This document shows positions 57,101 through 60,100 of a stretch of DNA of 64,000 bases, piece by piece. The stretch is from Patiria pectinifera. Taxonomy: Eukaryota; Echinodermata; Asteroidea; Valvatida; Asterinidae. The position numbers and the translations under genes are program-made. The stretch is taken from the NCBI GenBank assembly GCA_029964075.1, contig CM057133.1, positions 14,966,699-15,030,698 on the forward strand, given 5' to 3'. The notes below the pieces were generated by a model that saw only the letters and a list, made by a program, of their open reading frames with translations, had not been told where the DNA came from and did not search any database. The first letter of the stretch is position 1. Every line of letters starts with the position of its first letter.

Positions 57101-60100
57101 TTGTCGGCTCTGAGCACTCCACCCCAGCGTCTTCGTGATGCCCGCAGTTTTGCTGCTGTATGCCATTATGCGAGCAGTCGAAGATGGAACCCTCTTGCCC
57201 CGTGCATGCCACATTGTCCAGCTGTATCGGTCCCTGTCCCTGGCCGTACGCGGCGTTCGTGGCCGCTGTCACGGCCGCTCCGAAGCCCAGCTCACGGCAG
57301 ACCACGTTGGCGTCGTTCAGGTCCCACTGGTCGTCGCACACGGTGCCCCACTGGCCGTTGGCGTAGACCTCCACTCGGCCTTCGTACATGGACCCTCCGT
57401 CCCGTAGACGAACTGCCGGATAGGTAAACGGATATTAATTGGCAATAAGCAACAAAGAAAAAAGGATATCTGCGTTTTGTTCGTAGAAGATAATGAAATT
57501 AAGTAGAGCTGGCATAGTAACTTTGTTCCAAGATGGTCCCTTCTCGAAACTTGCAATCTATGCCGTACTGTCGTTTCACTGCTTTTACAGAAACAAATTA
57601 TTCCCTTTTTTCGAATTGCTTATCATTTTTAAAAGTGCCAGAAATGGTGATTTAATTTTATTAGGGCAGGTACGGTAGGCGTATATGTCGAGTAGATTGG
57701 TTATTTGTTATCGAAAGGCAGGGGCTATAAAAAAAGACACTTTTTGTACATTCTCACACTACTTGTTAGAAAATTATGTGGAAGAATGGTCAACTAGCTG
57801 TTGTTTATAAAAAAAGGAAGTTGTTTCGTAAAGTTTCGTCAGATATACAAAGTGAGTCAAGAAAGTTACCAAATCAATAAATTTAAGCATTTAAATTTGA
57901 TACACAAATGAAGTTAAAAGAGCATGTCCTTCCACTCATCTGAATTTTTTTTTACTGAAATTGATAAATGCTTTCAGAAGTTATGAATCTTTTACTACAA
58001 GAACCCTTGTTCGTGACTGTCTCTATTAAATGCCACTGGAAGCTGTGGAGCAAAGTAAGAATTCAATATTAGACACAAAATTAGGCTAAAATACAATTTG
58101 TTACTGTCCGATTTTGTGTTTTGAATAATATGAGGAACATAATGTTCATTGCGATTTTTGTATGTTTTCGTTGCCAGTTTTCGTTCATCCGAGGAGGCTG
58201 GAAAACGTAAATGATTCGTTGTATTTAATGGGTATTCATCAGTTCGTAAAACGGTGAATGATCAGTGGTGGACAGCTGAGTTTTGTGATCTTATAATTAA
58301 AATAATTTGGGAATGGAGTACGCAAATGACGTGACATTTTCACAAGTACTAGTCAATAACATGTATGGATCCAGGGGTAGTATTTTATGTGAAATCAACC
58401 AATTTGCATAATTAGTGATGTTTGTATTGATGTAAATTAATTGGTAATGTTTCTCAACTCAGTCGTGTGCAAACTGTTATTACAATAATAATAATAGTAA
58501 ATATTACCCTGGATTGGACATTTTGGGAGACATCCCCATAGACTTGTGCACAAAAATGTTTCAAACTTAAATGTGCCCTAACCCAATATTCCCTTGTCCT
58601 TTTCCCACGAATTTCGGTTGGTTTACTAATTAGACCACGAGCAACAAATATAACCTAATTGCGACAAAATTGTGATTCACATGTCTCTCTAATGACCGAT
58701 GTCTCCCATCGTGCGAAGAAATTACGATAACGTGTCTTTACACGTATAATAATAATAATAATAACAGCACTTATACAGTGCACAGTATCTGCCATAAAGT
58801 GCCATGATGGGCTATGCTGTGTTCTGAGGTCAAGCGGTAATTCCATAAACGGGTTGCAATATAAAGAGAAGGCTATTTCACATTGGGGTTATTGTAAATG
58901 CAATTTTGCGTTTGCTCGCCGTCTTTGAATAAACACACTGTAGACTCGGGATCGGTTGGCCGATACATCATATTCAAACTGCATATTAACTCCTATTCAC
59001 ACTCACCGCAGCAGCCCTCTAGTCCGAGACTGACAGTAACTGTTCCCAAACAGTGAACATTCTGTAAGTCCACTTGCCACAATGGATGCGAATCCCCTTT
59101 AGCTGCAAAGTAACAAGGATTGGAAGAAATACTACAGTCTTATTTCGCCACATGAATTTAAGAATGAAGCATGGATTGAAGAACAATATCTGAAAACTTT
59201 ACTCACGGATGCGAATCCCCAAGATTGACAGCAAAAAATAATTAAAGATTGGTAAAATTTTGAGAGTGCATTTCACTGCACGATTTTGAGAATGAAGCAT
59301 GCACTTTGCAAATGCAGCGTCTTGTAACTACTGTCCATTGCTGAAATTTATTGCAACAAACAAAGGGAGTATACTCGCAAACGAATCTCACATGTGGAGT
59401 TTAAGTATTTTTGCTGCAGTTTATAGACTCACCAGTGAGGGAGAATGTGTCGGTACTACCATCTAAAGCATTTCCTGCTGCGTAGGCTGCACCGAAAGTG
59501 GTACTCTGTGTAGCTGGCTTTCCGATAACCGAAAGAGCTTTAAATAAGTCAGAGAAGGCCAGGTGAAGTGATGATGGGGTTCATAGTTATGAGAGCATTG
59601 ATACTGATAAGAAATGTCAACTGCTGAAATGGTACAAACAATGCGGAAGGCATATTCATGACTTCAACATTAGGCAAAATGAATTCAAAATAATAAGCCC
59701 TATGGAAATTATACACATGACTCAGGGGCCTACTATATTGACTGCTTCGAGTGGTTTTACATAGCTGCCAACTTTTCAAAATCCCAATTAGTAATCAACC
59801 CGCGCGGTCATTTTCAACTGCTCGTTTTATCAAAAGCTTTACCAACATCGAGTACAGGTACATGGTTTACACGTACACATACATGTGCATACCCTTCTTG
59901 TTGTGAATAATAATGTACAGTAGGCCAAAAGATAATTTTAAAATGGCAACAAAAAAATTTAAAAAAAATTAAAAAAAATATTTTTATTTTTTTTATTAAT
60001 TTTTTTTAATGTCTGTATTTGTTTGTTGAAGTCAAATAAATAATAACAATAATAACATGTGCGCATACTTTTTTGAGATGCATGCTATCGATGTGGAGTT

